A DNA stretch of 12,481 bases from JBCBST01 sp039819115. Lineage in GTDB: Bacteria > Bacteroidota > Rhodothermia > Balneolales > Balneolaceae. This document shows, piece by piece, positions 1 to 7,270 of this stretch (position 1 is the first letter of the stretch; each line of letters begins with the position of its first letter). A program made the translations under genes and the position numbers. Under the pieces are notes generated by a model that was not told the origin of the DNA, searched no databases, and saw only the letters and a program-made list of their open reading frames with translations. Where the stretch lies: the NCBI GenBank assembly GCA_039819115.1, contig JBCBST010000098.1:1-12481 (forward strand), in the 5' to 3' direction.

Positions 1-48
1 GATGAACAAAAGCTTGAAATATGGAAACCGACCTTTCCAGGGAACTAA
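1..48 (+). CDS. 3' end of an unidentified upstream gene (partial)
   Basis: Frame 1 is open from the window edge and ends in TAA at 46-48, giving a 15-residue C-terminal tail, DEQKLEIWKPTFPGN. The stop lies two bases before the preferred start of the next gene (ATG at 51), the spacing expected inside an operon. This supports a real reading frame but does not prove it. Too little is visible to name the protein. Confidence 0.35.
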   Translation, partial: DEQKLEIWKPTFPGN

Positions 49-50
49 AC

Positions 51-479
51 ATGATTCAAATAATCTGGAAAGAAGGACCCAGGATTTGTGCCTCCATTCT
101 TTTTGCATGTTCCTCAATAAACAAATTGATTAACCCAGGTGCATTTTTTGTGATCACAAATGCGCTACGTCTACCTGGGTATATACCCGAAATACTGTTG
201 TCTTCACTCATTGTTTTTGAATGTATCATGGTAGGATTGCTTATTGCTAAACCAGAATTAGGTCTTCTTGCGAGCGCAGCTATACTTACTTTGTTTGCTG
301 TAATAATCGGGATATTACAAATGATGGGTATTCATGAACTGACTGGTTGTTTCGCCTACTTAATTGAAAGTGAAGTCGGGTATATTAAAATACTGCAAAA
401 CATAGGTATTGCACTGTTATTACTGGCTTCGTGGGCATATCGGAATGAGCAAGTTTCATCACAAACTGCCACACTGTAA
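51..479 (+). CDS. MauE/DoxX-like four-helix membrane protein
   Basis: A small integral membrane protein of 142 residues from the ATG at 51. Hydrophobic segments lie at about residues 12-28, 46-65, 71-92 and 116-131, the four-helix layout of the DoxX/MauE family. The N-terminal pattern (RICASILFACSSINKLINPG) fits that family. A Cys at residue 100, before the last helix, sits where MauE-type proteins often carry a CxC redox motif, but only one Cys is present, so a redox role is uncertain. MauE relatives are thought to help electron transfer or disulfide chemistry in the cell envelope. I prefer 51 over the in-frame ATG at 21: AGGGAA lies just upstream, and 51 follows the stop of the preceding frame by two bases. 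The 21 start would add ten polar residues. The family assignment is moderate and no substrate is suggested. Confidence 0.6.
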   Translation: MIQIIWKEGPRICASILFACSSINKLINPGAFFVITNALRLPGYIPEILLSSLIVFECIMVGLLIAKPELGLLASAAILTLFAVIIGILQMMGIHELTGCFAYLIESEVGYIKILQNIGIALLLLASWAYRNEQVSSQTATL

Positions 480-613
480 TTTTTTTGATTGCATCAAACC
501 AAAACATGCCGTAATCTTTATTCATGATTTTAAATCGACAAAATATGCGCCGCCCCATGATGTGTTGTTGTATGATAACACCAAGGGTTGCTCTATGTTG
601 ATTTTTCATTAAG

Positions 614-664
614 AAACTAAAAAAGCCCTTCGGAATGCAATGTTTGGAGGGCTTTTTTAGTTTT
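614..664. terminator. strong, probably bidirectional intrinsic terminator
   Basis: A perfect 16-bp inverted repeat pairs 614-629 with 648-663 around an 18-base loop. The GC-rich core (GCCC/GGGC) is flanked by an A-run on the left arm and a T-run on the right arm, so it can end transcription in either direction. It closes the membrane-protein transcription unit and insulates the riboswitch that starts about 30 bases further on. The stretch 480-613 before it shows no gene or recognisable signal. Confidence 0.85.
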
Positions 665-694
665 ATCGCTATTGTTCTTTTACTGAATTGCATT

Positions 695-830
695 CTCATT
701 ACGAAAGGTGGAGGGATCAGGTCCTGTGAAGCCTTGGCAACCATCATGTTTCGGGAAACCGGAATTTGAAAGGTGCTACATCCTGTCCTGCAGCAATTAA
801 GCCTCTTGGTTGTTGTCAGGAAAAGATGAG
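695..830 (+). ncRNA. SAM-I (S-box) riboswitch aptamer
   Basis: This cis-acting RNA binds S-adenosylmethionine and controls the methionine genes downstream. The conserved S-box core is recognisable: AGGTGGAGGGA at 706-716, GAAGCC at 728-733, GGCAACC at 736-742 and AAGGTGCT at 770-777, in the standard order. Closing helix P1 pairs 695-700 (CTCATT) with 825-830 (GATGAG). P4 pairs 787-796 with 810-820 (CCTG/CAGG plus CAGCAA/TTGTTG, one bulge). With SAM bound, P1 is stabilised, the terminator at 853-886 can form and the operon is off. The -10/-35 region must fall in the 30 bases between the preceding terminator and 695; I could not identify it. Confidence 0.93.
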
Positions 831-852
831 CTTAAAAGATTTTCGCTTTACC

Positions 853-886
853 GCCTCTTTTGGACTCATCTGAAAGAGGCTTTTTT
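853..886 (+). terminator. riboswitch expression-platform terminator
   Basis: GCCTCTTT at 853-860 pairs with AAAGAGGC at 873-880, followed by six T (881-886): a classic intrinsic terminator placed directly before the first methionine-operon gene. The terminator loop contains CTCATCT (865-871), exactly complementary to AGATGAG (824-830), which carries the 3' strand of riboswitch helix P1. Without SAM that pairing can form and disrupt the terminator, making it a plausible anti-terminator. Confidence 0.9.
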
Positions 887-906
887 ATGGTATAAAGCGA
901 AATTAA

Positions 907-1386
907 ATGAAAGCAACGTATAGCAACTGGTACGACACAAAAATGCGTGCCAATGAACAGATTTCACAGGAAACAGAAGAGGCAGAACAGCTTCTGAATG
1001 CCGTATCCACGATAGCCATTGTGGGTATTTCCCGTAATCGCCATAAAGACAGTAACTTTGTCGGGCGATATCTGAAAAATGCGGGTTACACCATCATTCC
1101 TGTGAATCCCGGAGCCGATGAAATACTCGGAGAGAAATCTTACCCCACACTTGCTGATATCCCGTTCCCCGTTGACGTGGTCGATATTTTCCGAAGACCC
1201 GACCAGATCCCACAGGCAGTAGATGATGCCCTTGCGATACAACCCAAAGCCATTTGGTTGCAATTAGGTACCGGTACTCATCCTGAACTTGAAGAAAAAG
1301 TAGAATCCAAAGCGATTCACTTTTTTCAAAATCGATGCATCAAAATTGATCACCAGTTTTTGATTCGTCCGAACCAACTTTCATAA
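907..1386 (+). CDS. CoA-binding Rossmann-fold protein (YccU-like)
   Basis: A 159-residue single-domain protein of the CoA-binding family related to YccU and to the CoA-binding domain of succinyl-CoA synthetase. Recognisable parts are the nucleotide-binding turn VGISRN (39-44), IPVNP (64-68), DVVDIFRRP (90-98), WLQLG (117-121) and the closing RCIKIDH (143-149) with the family's conserved Cys (144). It is expected to be cytoplasmic; no catalytic activity is established for the family. It is the first gene behind the SAM riboswitch, with metY 33 bases downstream, so it is very probably co-regulated with methionine synthesis. No Shine-Dalgarno is visible. The ATG at 907 gives a somewhat long N-terminus, and ATG 943 (147 residues) is an alternative start. 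Confidence 0.88.
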   Translation: MKATYSNWYDTKMRANEQISQETEEAEQLLNAVSTIAIVGISRNRHKDSNFVGRYLKNAGYTIIPVNPGADEILGEKSYPTLADIPFPVDVVDIFRRPDQIPQAVDDALAIQPKAIWLQLGTGTHPELEEKVESKAIHFFQNRCIKIDHQFLIRPNQLS

Positions 1387-1419
1387 TCCTAATCTCACTC
1401 ACCACTATTCACAATTATT

Positions 1420-2748
1420 ATGAGCACATCTAAACAACCCTATCGATTCGAAACCCTCCAGCTTCACGGAGGTCAGGAACCAGACAGCGCCACCAATGCG
1501 CGGGCGGTACCTATTTATCAAACCACATCCTATGTATTTGACGACTCGGAGCATGCAGCTACGCTGTTTGCACTAAAGGAATTCGGAAACATTTATACTC
1601 GGATTATGAATCCGACCACCGATGTTTTTGAAAAACGCGTTGCTGCCCTGGAAGGTGGAGTAGCTGCAGTAGCAACCGCATCCGGTCAATCTGCTCAGTT
1701 TACAGCCATTACCACGCTGGCCCAGGCAGGAGACAATATTGTTTCTACTCAACATCTGTATGGTGGAACCTACAATCAGTTCAAGGTTACCCTTCCCCGG
1801 CTGGGTATTACGGTTAAGTTTGCCGAAGAAGACACGATTGCGGCATTTGCGGCGGAAATCGACGAAAACACGAAGGGCATTTACGTGGAATCGATTGGAA
1901 ATCCGCGTGGAAACATCGCTGATTTTGAAGGGCTCAGTAAGCTTGCAGCCGATCATGGCATACCTCTGATCGTAGACAATACGTTCGGAGCGGGAGGTTC
2001 TATTGTTCAGCCGTTGAAGCATGGCGCAAACATCATTGTGGCATCTGCCACAAAATGGATTGGCGGACATGGCACGTCCATTGGCGGGGTCATTGTAGAT
2101 GGCGGTAACTTCAACTGGGGTAATGGTAAGTTCCCGTTATTCAGTAATCCGTCGCCAGCCTATCACGGACTGAACTTCTGGGAAGTATTTGGGGATGAAG
2201 GACCATTCGGGAATATTGCATTTGCCATTCGCGCACGGGTAGAAGGATTGCGTGATATTGGTGCCGCTCAGGCTCCGTTCAACAGCTTCCTGTTACTACA
2301 AGGTCTTGAAACACTCTCTCTTCGGGTGGAGCGGCATACCGAAAATGCCCTTGCCCTGGCTGAATGGCTGGAAGCAAACGACGCGGTTGAGTGGGTCAAT
2401 TACACCGGGTTACCATCACACCCATATCACGAACAGGCCAACAAATATGTGCACCCCGGACGATATGGTTGTGTGCTCACATTTGGTGTGAAAGGAGGGT
2501 ATGATGCAGCCGCTGAGTTCATCAATGGGCTGAATCTGGCCAGTCATTTAGCCAATGTTGGCGATGCTAAAACCCTGGTCATTCATCCTGCCTCTACCAC
2601 GCACCAGCAACTAACCGAAGCCGAACAAGAAGCCAGCGGTGTGAAGTCAGATCTGATACGTGTTTCAGTTGGTATCGAGCACATTGAAGACATCAAAGCC
2701 GATTTCCAGCAGGCGTTTGAAAAAATTCATGCGAAGACAACGGCTTAA
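1420..2748 (+). CDS. metY: O-acetylhomoserine sulfhydrylase (aminocarboxypropyltransferase)
   Basis: A PLP enzyme of the Cys/Met metabolism family that converts O-acetylhomoserine and sulfide to homocysteine and acetate in the direct-sulfhydrylation route. At 442 residues it has the usual MetY length; cystathionine gamma-synthases are about 50 residues shorter. Diagnostic features are the early FETLQLHGGQEPD, YTRIMNPT (59-66), the SGQSAQ turn (89-93), VDNTFG (185-190) with its PLP-contacting Asp, and SATKWIGGHG (209-218) with the PLP-binding lysine at 212. The MetY-specific insertion after the lysine (NFNWGNGKFPLF region) is present. The C-terminal SVGIEHIEDI motif is intact. It lies between the CoA-binding protein and metX, and the acetyl donor made by metX is its substrate. 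The assignment is firm; use of methanethiol as an alternative substrate cannot be excluded. Confidence 0.96.
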   Translation: MSTSKQPYRFETLQLHGGQEPDSATNARAVPIYQTTSYVFDDSEHAATLFALKEFGNIYTRIMNPTTDVFEKRVAALEGGVAAVATASGQSAQFTAITTLAQAGDNIVSTQHLYGGTYNQFKVTLPRLGITVKFAEEDTIAAFAAEIDENTKGIYVESIGNPRGNIADFEGLSKLAADHGIPLIVDNTFGAGGSIVQPLKHGANIIVASATKWIGGHGTSIGGVIVDGGNFNWGNGKFPLFSNPSPAYHGLNFWEVFGDEGPFGNIAFAIRARVEGLRDIGAAQAPFNSFLLLQGLETLSLRVERHTENALALAEWLEANDAVEWVNYTGLPSHPYHEQANKYVHPGRYGCVLTFGVKGGYDAAAEFINGLNLASHLANVGDAKTLVIHPASTTHQQLTEAEQEASGVKSDLIRVSVGIEHIEDIKADFQQAFEKIHAKTTA

Positions 2749-2781
2749 TGCTAATTAATTAATCACTCACTCATAGTTCAT

Positions 2782-2812
2782 GGAATGCAGTGGAGAGCTG
2801 CATTCCGTTTTT
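2782..2812 (+). terminator. metY-metX intercistronic hairpin with U-tract (partial terminator or attenuator)
   Basis: GGAATGCAG (2782-2790) is perfectly complementary to CTGCATTCC (2798-2806) around the 7-base loop TGGAGAG, followed by GTTTTT. This is a nine-base-pair intrinsic-terminator shape, but the U-tract is short (five). It ends only a few bases before the metX start at 2819. It could lower the level of metX and hom relative to metY, or protect the metY 3' end. Its presence argues against translation starting at the in-frame ATG at 2780. Confidence 0.6.
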
Positions 2813-2818
2813 ACCTGT

Positions 2819-3853
2819 ATGAATCAAGACACTAAACATACCTCTTTCGAAACACCGTTTATCCTGGAATCGGGAGACTCGTTGCCGGCCATTGAGATCG
2901 CCTGGAAGAGTTGGGGAGTTCTCAATGACCGTAAGGATAACGTGATACTGGTTTGCCATGCGCTCACGGGTCATGCTGCGGCAAATGAATGGTTTTCCGG
3001 TTTCTTTGAAAAGGATGGAATAATCGATCTTGATCGCGATTATGTGTTGTGCATCAATGCTTTAGGCAGTTGTTACGGTTCTACCGGACCATCTACTACA
3101 AACCCGGCCACCGGTGCATTCTGGCAGGGTGGATTCCCCGAGATCACCATCCGCGATATGGTACGCTTTCAGCAGGTGCTGATTGATCACCTGGGTATAA
3201 CTGGTATTCAGCTCGTAATAGGTGGATCGATGGGAGGTATGGTCGCCCTGGAATTTGCGCTGATGGATCACAGGATTCAATCCGTGGCCTGCATCGCTAT
3301 GGGAGCGAAACACTCTCCGTGGGCTGTAGGAATAAGTCATGCACAGCGTATGGCCATTCGGGCCGATAAAACCTGGAATAATGGGTTTTATGATCCGGAT
3401 CGGCAACCAAAAGAGGGGATTGCAGCGGCCCGCGCGATGGCCATGATTACGTATCGGACTCCGGAAAACTACTATCAAAAATTTGGCAGGCGATTGCAAT
3501 CCGGAAAGGATGTGTTTGAAGTAGAATCCTACCTGGAATACCAGGGAGAAAAGCTGGGTACCCGATTCGATGCCAATACGTACATCACCCTCAGTAAAGC
3601 TATGGATACCCACGATGTATACCGGGGTCGGGAAGAACGGGTGCTGCACGATCTTGACATTCCGGTGTTGGTAATCGGTATCAACTCCGACTTATTGTAT
3701 CCCATTGCTGAGCAAAGTGAATTATCAAAGGAGTTATCCAATTCCACATTCGTTAAGATAAAATCCCCATATGGGCATGATGCCTTTTTAATTGAATTCG
3801 AACAAATCAACAAAGCGTTAACCCGCTTTTATGCTGATTCTCTCAACAACTAG
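2819..3853 (+). CDS. metX: homoserine O-acetyltransferase
   Basis: An alpha/beta-hydrolase-fold acyltransferase that moves acetyl from acetyl-CoA to homoserine, committing it to methionine. From the ATG at 2819 it has 344 residues, near the family norm. The nucleophile elbow GGSMGG (135-140) puts the catalytic Ser at 137. Asp 291 in GINSDLLYP and His 320 in YGHDAFLIE complete the triad. The oxyanion-side motif CHALTGHA and the ALGSCYGSTGPS segment (81-92) are typical. An in-frame ATG at 2780 would add 13 residues encoded by the terminator-like hairpin, so I reject it; family members begin near the FILESGDSLP strand. Homoserine dehydrogenase starts two bases after its stop, suggesting translational coupling. 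Acetyl versus succinyl specificity is inferred from the neighbouring metY. Confidence 0.95.
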   Translation: MNQDTKHTSFETPFILESGDSLPAIEIAWKSWGVLNDRKDNVILVCHALTGHAAANEWFSGFFEKDGIIDLDRDYVLCINALGSCYGSTGPSTTNPATGAFWQGGFPEITIRDMVRFQQVLIDHLGITGIQLVIGGSMGGMVALEFALMDHRIQSVACIAMGAKHSPWAVGISHAQRMAIRADKTWNNGFYDPDRQPKEGIAAARAMAMITYRTPENYYQKFGRRLQSGKDVFEVESYLEYQGEKLGTRFDANTYITLSKAMDTHDVYRGREERVLHDLDIPVLVIGINSDLLYPIAEQSELSKELSNSTFVKIKSPYGHDAFLIEFEQINKALTRFYADSLNN

Positions 3854-3855
3854 TT

Positions 3856-4953
3856 ATGTCACATTTATCCACTATTCACAAGTCAGAGATCAACGTGCTA
3901 TCATCAAAAAAAGAAATCGAGCTATTCATCGCAGGTATTGGTGCTGTTGGCAGTACCCTCGTCTGTCAGATTACAGAGCTTACCCATCCTGGTTTACAAT
4001 TCAGGGTTATAGGGGCCTGTAACAGCAAAGGGGTTGAATGGAACCCCGACATTAGTCGGATTGCCACCAAGCCTCAGTTGAAGCCCGATGCGCCTACCCA
4101 TTGGGATGAGTTAACCGAAGAGCTTATTAAGCACTCGAACGGAAACCTGATCTTTGTTGATGCTACCGGAAGTGCCGAGGTTGCCCGTCAATACAGTAAG
4201 CTGATGAAACACGGGGTGAGTGTAGTAACCCCGAGCAAGCGGGCCAATACCTTTGAACAGGTCTACTTCGATGAGCTGCAAACGTTGAATGCCGAACACA
4301 CCGCTTACTATCGCTTCGAAACGACCGTGGGAGCAGGCTTACCCGTAATCACGACCCTGAACCAGCTTTTGGAGAGCGGCGATGAAATCACAAAAATAAC
4401 GGGTGTTGTTTCCGGTACCATGACGTATCTCTTCAATCAGATCGAACTAAACAAGCCGTTCAGCTCCATTATTGAAGCGGCAAAGAAGGAGGGATATTCC
4501 GAACCTGATCCACGTGATGATCTTTCGGGGGAAGATGTAGCCCGTAAGTTTTTAATTATGGCTCGTACCTGTGGATTCACGTTTGAACGGGACGATATCA
4601 GAGTGGATACCCTGGTACCCGAGGATTTGATTGATCTGTCGCTGAGTGATTTTATGGAGCGAATTTCCGATTACGACGGTCATTGGGCATCCAGAAATGC
4701 CCTTGTGCTGGTTAACAACACCCGATTACGTTATGTGGGTACCTTCACACCAGAAGGAATTCATGTTGGGGTTCAGGAGGTTCCCGCCCACTCCGTACTG
4801 GGAGCTCTTTCCGGAACCGACAACCTGATTGAGATTCATACGAAACGCTACTCGGAGTCGCCCATTGTGATACAGGGACCCGGTGCCGGCCGTTCAGTTA
4901 CGGCAGCTGGAGTACTATCCGACATCGTTGATATAGGAAAACAACTCGGTTAA
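3856..4953 (+). CDS. hom: stand-alone homoserine dehydrogenase, ThrA/MetL C-domain type
   Basis: Reduces aspartate semialdehyde to homoserine with NAD(P)H. The 365 residues match the dehydrogenase half of E. coli ThrA/MetL: Rossmann turn GIGAVGST (27-34), TPSKRANT (125-132) with Lys 128, VGAGLPVI (158-165), then YSEPDPRDDLSGEDVARK (214-231) containing the catalytic Asp/Lys pair, and the closing GPGAGRSVTAAGVLSD. There is no aspartokinase domain and no C-terminal ACT domain, so threonine feedback of the usual monofunctional bacterial type is not expected. Control probably comes from the upstream riboswitch. The start is two bases after metX. About 20 residues precede the Rossmann fold, so a slightly later start is possible. 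No clear terminator is seen in the 56 bases before the convergent ankyrin gene. Confidence 0.95.
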   Translation: MSHLSTIHKSEINVLSSKKEIELFIAGIGAVGSTLVCQITELTHPGLQFRVIGACNSKGVEWNPDISRIATKPQLKPDAPTHWDELTEELIKHSNGNLIFVDATGSAEVARQYSKLMKHGVSVVTPSKRANTFEQVYFDELQTLNAEHTAYYRFETTVGAGLPVITTLNQLLESGDEITKITGVVSGTMTYLFNQIELNKPFSSIIEAAKKEGYSEPDPRDDLSGEDVARKFLIMARTCGFTFERDDIRVDTLVPEDLIDLSLSDFMERISDYDGHWASRNALVLVNNTRLRYVGTFTPEGIHVGVQEVPAHSVLGALSGTDNLIEIHTKRYSESPIVIQGPGAGRSVTAAGVLSDIVDIGKQLG

Positions 4954-5009
4954 TCGCAGGCAGATAGCTGGTCTTTTACGTACCGGTGATGTGCTTCAGG
5001 TGATTTGGA

Positions 5010-5708
5010 CTAGTCCAGCTCCACCTCATCCGGAGATTGGTCGCTGGAAACCAGGTCATCCACGTGGGGCGTATCGTCATCCAACTCCTCTTCTTCCTCC
5101 GATTCATCAGGAGGAGGAGCTGGAGCCTCCTTCTTTGGCTTGGTTACTGGTTTTGCTCCTGCCCGTTTCAGCAGAGTGGCAATTTCCGGCTGGTCATTTT
5201 CCGTTGCAATGGTATACGCCGTATCCGCGTTTTTATCCCGTAATGCAACATTAGCGCCTGCTTCAATTAACGCTTTTACAATGTCAAAATGCCCTTCTTT
5301 TGCAGCTACCATCAGCGCGGTATGCCCCCATCGCTGTTGAGCATTCACATCCGAGCCATTTTGAAGGAGTAACTGTACAGCCTCTGCATGTCCGGCTCTT
5401 GCTGCGGCAATCAGGCCTAATCCATTGATTTCAACCTTATGCTCAATAAGCAGGTGCAGCATATCCAGATTTCCATTAGCTGCGGCACGGCTTAGTGCGG
5501 TACCTCCCATTTTAGTCTGGAGGTGTAAATCGGCTCCGTTTTTGACCAGGTATTCCATCACATGGAGATGGTTTTTATCGGCCGCAATGATCAGCGCGGA
5601 TGATCCGCTGCTATTAACTTCATTTAAATCTGCTCCGCTGATGTGGAGAGATTGTATGTCTGCTAGGTTCCCTTCTTTAGCTGCTTCCAGCAATCCTGTT
5701 GCATCCAT
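5010..5708 (-). CDS. ankyrin-repeat protein with acidic C-terminal tail
   Basis: A 232-residue protein made of about six ankyrin repeats (roughly residues 4-33, 36-66, 69-96, 97-125, 128-158 and 161-185). The consensus pieces GxTALxxAAxxGHxxIVxxLIExGAxV are easy to see, best in repeat five (GHTALMVAAKEGHFDIVKALIEAGANV). The fourth repeat is short. A Lys/Pro linker (186-200) leads to a very acidic tail (201-232). There is no signal peptide, so it is probably cytoplasmic and mediates protein binding; the partner is unknown. I use ATG 5708; an in-frame GTG two codons earlier is possible. It lies 75 bases after fmt in the same direction and may be read with it or from its own promoter (TATAAT on the minus strand at 5717-5722). 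Confidence 0.9.
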   Translation of the reverse strand: MDATGLLEAAKEGNLADIQSLHISGADLNEVNSSGSSALIIAADKNHLHVMEYLVKNGADLHLQTKMGGTALSRAAANGNLDMLHLLIEHKVEINGLGLIAAARAGHAEAVQLLLQNGSDVNAQQRWGHTALMVAAKEGHFDIVKALIEAGANVALRDKNADTAYTIATENDQPEIATLLKRAGAKPVTKPKKEAPAPPPDESEEEEELDDDTPHVDDLVSSDQSPDEVELD

Positions 5709-5716
5709 AACCACAA

Positions 5717-5722
5717 ATTATA
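5717..5722 (-). promoter_or_regulatory. possible -10 element close to the ankyrin start
   Basis: The minus strand reads TATAAT at 5722-5717, followed by TTG, only eight bases before the ATG at 5708. If used, the transcript would be leaderless or nearly so. No convincing -35 or -33 partner lies at the right distance, so a chance match in an AT-rich gap is quite possible. Confidence 0.25.
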
Positions 5723-5783
5723 GTGTATTGTACGGTTGCGTGATATTAGCAAACGGGGTGTTATTCTCAAATTAATTCTTTGA

Positions 5784-6698
5784 TTAATTTAAGGTGCCTG
5801 AGGGGGTATATCCGTTTAAAAATTCCTGGGCCGTCATTCGTTTTTTGCCGGGAAGCTGGAGCTCCAGTAACTCTACTGAACCCTCCACACACCCAACCAG
5901 GAGCCTGCCGTTTCGTTCAAATAAATCACCCGGATTAACATTTGCGATGGGACCTAAGGCAGAACGATATATTTTCATGGGTTTTCCTTCCCAGTCTGCC
6001 CATGCGGTTGGAAAAGGGCTTAATCCCCGGATACGATTGTGAACGTTAATGGCAGGTTGGTGGAAGGTGAGGTGGGCATCCTCTTTAAACAGTTTAGGAG
6101 CCGGAGAGGCTAGTGCATCATCCTGTGGAATTGGAACAGCGGTATTATCCTCAATATGATCCAGGGCGGTTAACAGGGCCTCAGAACCCAGCGTACTCAA
6201 CCGGGCATACAATTCGCCGGTCGTCTCATCATCATCAATGGTGGTTTTTTGCTGAAGTATGATATTGCCGGTATCTACTTTTTCATCCAGAAAGAAAATG
6301 GTACAGCCGGTTTCCTGTTCCCCATTCATAATAGCCCAATGAATGGGTGCTGCTCCCCGGTACTTGGGTAACAGAGAAGCATGCAAATTAACAGAACCTA
6401 TCCGGGGTATTTGAAGCACAGAAACCGGTAATATGCGAAATGCCACGACTACAAATAAATCGGCATTCAGTTGCTGAAGCTGCTGTGCAAATGCATCGCT
6501 CTTGAGGTCATCCACTTCAATGACAGGGAGGTTGAGTTCCTGAGCAGCGGCCTTAACCGGGGTAGGCATGGTTGAAGTACCCCTCCCGCGCCGTTTATCA
6601 ACGTTACTGACCACGGCTACGATGGTATGCTTCGATTGGTGGATCGCATGTAAGCTTGGGATGGCAAAATCCGGCGATCCCATAAAAACGATGTTCAT
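5784..6698 (-). CDS. fmt: methionyl-tRNA formyltransferase
   Basis: Formylates the methionine on initiator tRNA using 10-formyltetrahydrofolate. The 304 residues hold the N-terminal formyltransferase fold starting MNIVFMGSPDFA, the folate-site segment NLHASLLPKYRGAAPIHWAI (104-123) with catalytic Asn 104 and His 106, and Asp 142 in EKVDTGNI. The C-terminal tRNA-binding barrel (about 200-304, with LSPFPTAW) is present and slightly compact compared with the usual 310-315 residues. The typical QPDRPAGRG loop is replaced by SNVDKRRGRG (31-40), a variation in the flexible region. It starts five bases after the def stop, so the two are surely cotranscribed. Confidence 0.97.
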   Translation of the reverse strand: MNIVFMGSPDFAIPSLHAIHQSKHTIVAVVSNVDKRRGRGTSTMPTPVKAAAQELNLPVIEVDDLKSDAFAQQLQQLNADLFVVVAFRILPVSVLQIPRIGSVNLHASLLPKYRGAAPIHWAIMNGEQETGCTIFFLDEKVDTGNIILQQKTTIDDDETTGELYARLSTLGSEALLTALDHIEDNTAVPIPQDDALASPAPKLFKEDAHLTFHQPAINVHNRIRGLSPFPTAWADWEGKPMKIYRSALGPIANVNPGDLFERNGRLLVGCVEGSVELLELQLPGKKRMTAQEFLNGYTPSGTLN

Positions 6699-6703
6699 GT
6701 CAC

Positions 6704-7261
6704 TTAGATTTTGGGAAGGATGGGGTATTTAGCCTCGCGTTCACCCGACTGAATTTCTGCTAAATCCTTCCTGTGCATACGTCGCCGGAAAAGACTGAGA
6801 TAGTCTACAAATAAAACACCCTGCAAGTGATCGTATTCATGCTGAATGATGCGGGAGATCCATCCATCGTATGTTTCTGTATGTTCATTAAACGTACGAT
6901 CAAGGTATGTGATGGTAATGGTTTCGGGCCGGCTTACCTTATCGGTTACTTCCGGGATACTCAAACACCCCTCATCCATGGGGATTTTGTCCCCTGATTT
7001 TTCCAGGATTTCAGGGTTTATACATACCAAAGCCCCCGGTTTATCCTCCATATCCTCGGGTAAAACAGGATCTGGGTCCATCACAAAAATCTGTACCGAT
7101 TTTCCAATCTGAGGAGCAGCCAGTCCAAGTCCGTCAGCATTATACATGGTCTCCAACATGTCGTCGATCAGTTTCTGGACTTCAGGAGAATCTTCCGTTA
7201 CTGGTTTGGCAACTTCACGTAATACCTCATCATTGTAGGTAACAATGGGCAAAATGGGCAT
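6704..7261 (-). CDS. def: peptide deformylase
   Basis: A metalloenzyme that removes the N-formyl group from nascent proteins. All three family motifs are present in 185 residues: GLGLAAPQ (44-51), EGCLS (97-101) with metal ligand Cys 99, and QHEYDH (140-145) with ligands His 141 and 145 and catalytic Glu 142. The rest is ordinary for a type I bacterial deformylase. It lies nine bases after ruvX and five before fmt, the frequent def-fmt pairing whose products respectively remove and add the formyl group. No Shine-Dalgarno is evident. Confidence 0.97.
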   Translation of the reverse strand: MPILPIVTYNDEVLREVAKPVTEDSPEVQKLIDDMLETMYNADGLGLAAPQIGKSVQIFVMDPDPVLPEDMEDKPGALVCINPEILEKSGDKIPMDEGCLSIPEVTDKVSRPETITITYLDRTFNEHTETYDGWISRIIQHEYDHLQGVLFVDYLSLFRRRMHRKDLAEIQSGEREAKYPILPKI

Positions 7262-7270
7262 GGAATACAG

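Noticed and set aside
480..613. Possible small gene or RNA between the membrane protein and the terminator
   Set aside because: Open frames here are continuations or shadows on either strand without start context or recognisable protein; only a tiny 6-bp hairpin after the stop codon was seen, with no T-run.
632..695. GGAATGCA words at 632, 688 (complement) and again in the 2782 hairpin
   Set aside because: Shared words of eight to nine bases, different contexts, no consistent spacing; taken as coincidence.
2780..2818. Earlier in-frame start for metX
   Set aside because: The extra codons are formed by the terminator-like hairpin and do not resemble MetX N-termini.
5769..5790. 8-bp inverted repeat between fmt and the ankyrin gene as a terminator
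   Set aside because: Stem is made only of A-T pairs and is not followed by a T-run on either strand in the relevant direction.
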